Part shown: in pieces, positions 63,682-64,000 of the stretch
Position numbering within the stretch: position 1 is the stretch's first letter
How the letters are laid out: every line of letters starts with the position of its first letter
NCBI GenBank assembly: GCA_016719755.1
Contig: JADJYM010000012.1
Coordinates: forward strand, 129,001 to 193,000
Direction of reading: 5' to 3'
DNA: 64,000 nt
DNA from: Novosphingobium sp.
Lineage (GTDB): Bacteria; Pseudomonadota; Alphaproteobacteria; Sphingomonadales; Sphingomonadaceae
Position numbers and translations under genes: made by a program
The notes under the pieces: model-generated
What the model was told of the DNA's origin: nothing
The model's input: the letters and a program-made list of their open reading frames with translations, nothing else
Databases searched by the model: none

Positions 63682-64000
63682 TTACTGGTTATCGAGCCAG
63701 GTGGCGATGCGGCGGGCAACCGCCTCGAACGCCGCCGCGCCTTCGCCTTCCCCGGCAGCGGGCGGCTGACCGGCATCGCTGGCCTCGCGGATCGCCATTT
63801 GCAGCGGGATGCGGCCCAGGAACGGCAGGCCCAGTTCCTTCGCCGCAGCCTCGGTCCCGCCCGATCCGAAGGGATCGCTGACCTTGCCGCAATGCGGGCA
63901 GGCATAACCGGCCATGTTCTCGACCATCCCGATTACCGGCACTTCGCCCACCCCGAACAGCTGGATCGCGCGGCGCGCGTCGATCAGCGCAAGGTCCTGC
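63682..64000 (-). CDS. Mrp/ApbC (NBP35-type) iron-sulfur carrier ATPase, C-terminal part
   Basis: Only the last 105 codons are inside the window; the frame is open to the edge (LALIDARRAIQLF and so on). GMVENMAGYACPHCGK with the CPHC motif and DPFGSGGTEAAAKELGLPFLGRIPL match the C-terminal half of Mrp/ApbC proteins, which carry a bridging 4Fe-4S cluster to target proteins. The upstream P loop is not visible. It ends 15 bases before the molybdopterin protein gene on the same strand, suggesting co-transcription. Confidence 0.93.
   Translation of the reverse strand, partial: QDLALIDARRAIQLFGVGEVPVIGMVENMAGYACPHCGKVSDPFGSGGTEAAAKELGLPFLGRIPLQMAIREASDAGQPPAAGEGEGAAAFEAVARRIATWLDNQ

Overview
The window is about 65% GC and reads as a chromosome segment of an alphaproteobacterium, most likely Sphingomonadales (Erythrobacteraceae or Sphingomonadaceae type). 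The basis is gene content and order: an NDUFA12 complex I accessory gene, DUF2155, DUF192 and recX in one operon, a DUF1674 (SDHAF4-like) small gene, a RepC-type replicon, and tRNA-Trp upstream of secE-nusG. The genus cannot be named from the sequence alone.

Positions 1-6260 are the right end of an integrated plasmid-like mobile element. Three modules lie on the minus strand: a ParA ATPase followed by the first codons of a further gene, a MobF relaxase-helicase with a small mobilization protein, and a RepC-type replication initiator. Two near-identical 24-bp palindromes bracket parA, and a hairpin-rich gap between the mob gene and repC is a candidate oriT. The element ends at a 48-bp 3' half of a tRNA-Val(CAC) gene, which looks like the attachment site. 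No integrase or conjugation pore gene is in view.

From 6309 to 23002 the DNA is host core: serS-surE-nlpD-like-K+ channel as an overlapping operon; rimO; a tightly overlapping set encoding an exported cytochrome c, a Tat-type FAD oxidase and a Tat-type PLP enzyme (12150-15158); a PiT phosphate transporter with its DUF47 partner; a serine hydrolase; CorA; a Baeyer-Villiger-type monooxygenase; a CinA-like protein and two lipoproteins. From 23024 to 28561 lies the secE-nusG / rplK-rplA region. It is interrupted by an unknown opposite-strand membrane protein gene between nusG and rplK, and by another membrane protein gene between tRNA-Trp and secE.

From 28635 to 44947: aat overlapping DUF2155 tail to tail, the DUF2155-NDUFA12-DUF192-recX operon, an isolated fatty-acyl-AMP ligase, a TelA/XpaC-like/PHA-granule operon, a lipocalin, acetyl-CoA synthetase, a TonB-family protein, an unusual single-ORF fusion of an alpha/beta-hydrolase-fold domain to a quinone-oxidoreductase domain, an SDR, an acyltransferase and tRNA hydroxylase TrhO.

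From 44990 to 49144 is a large two-partner-secretion type exoprotein built of GLUG and MBG repeats. It is followed by a complete molybdenum hydroxylase operon (2Fe-2S subunit, Moco subunit, cytochrome c, XdhC, MobA-like). The right end holds tRNA-Lys, folK, aguB, an exported methyltransferase-like protein, msrA, an RsmB-type methyltransferase, the SDHAF4-like gene, a class V aminotransferase, hemH, a second and divergent molybdenum hydroxylase large subunit, and the 3' part of an Mrp/ApbC ATPase gene cut by the window edge.

The best candidates for undescribed biology are the cytochrome-flavoprotein-exported PLP enzyme operon, the hydrolase-oxidoreductase fusion with His at its nucleophile position, the parA-flanking palindromes with the tRNA-Val attachment junction, and the divergent Moco subunit.
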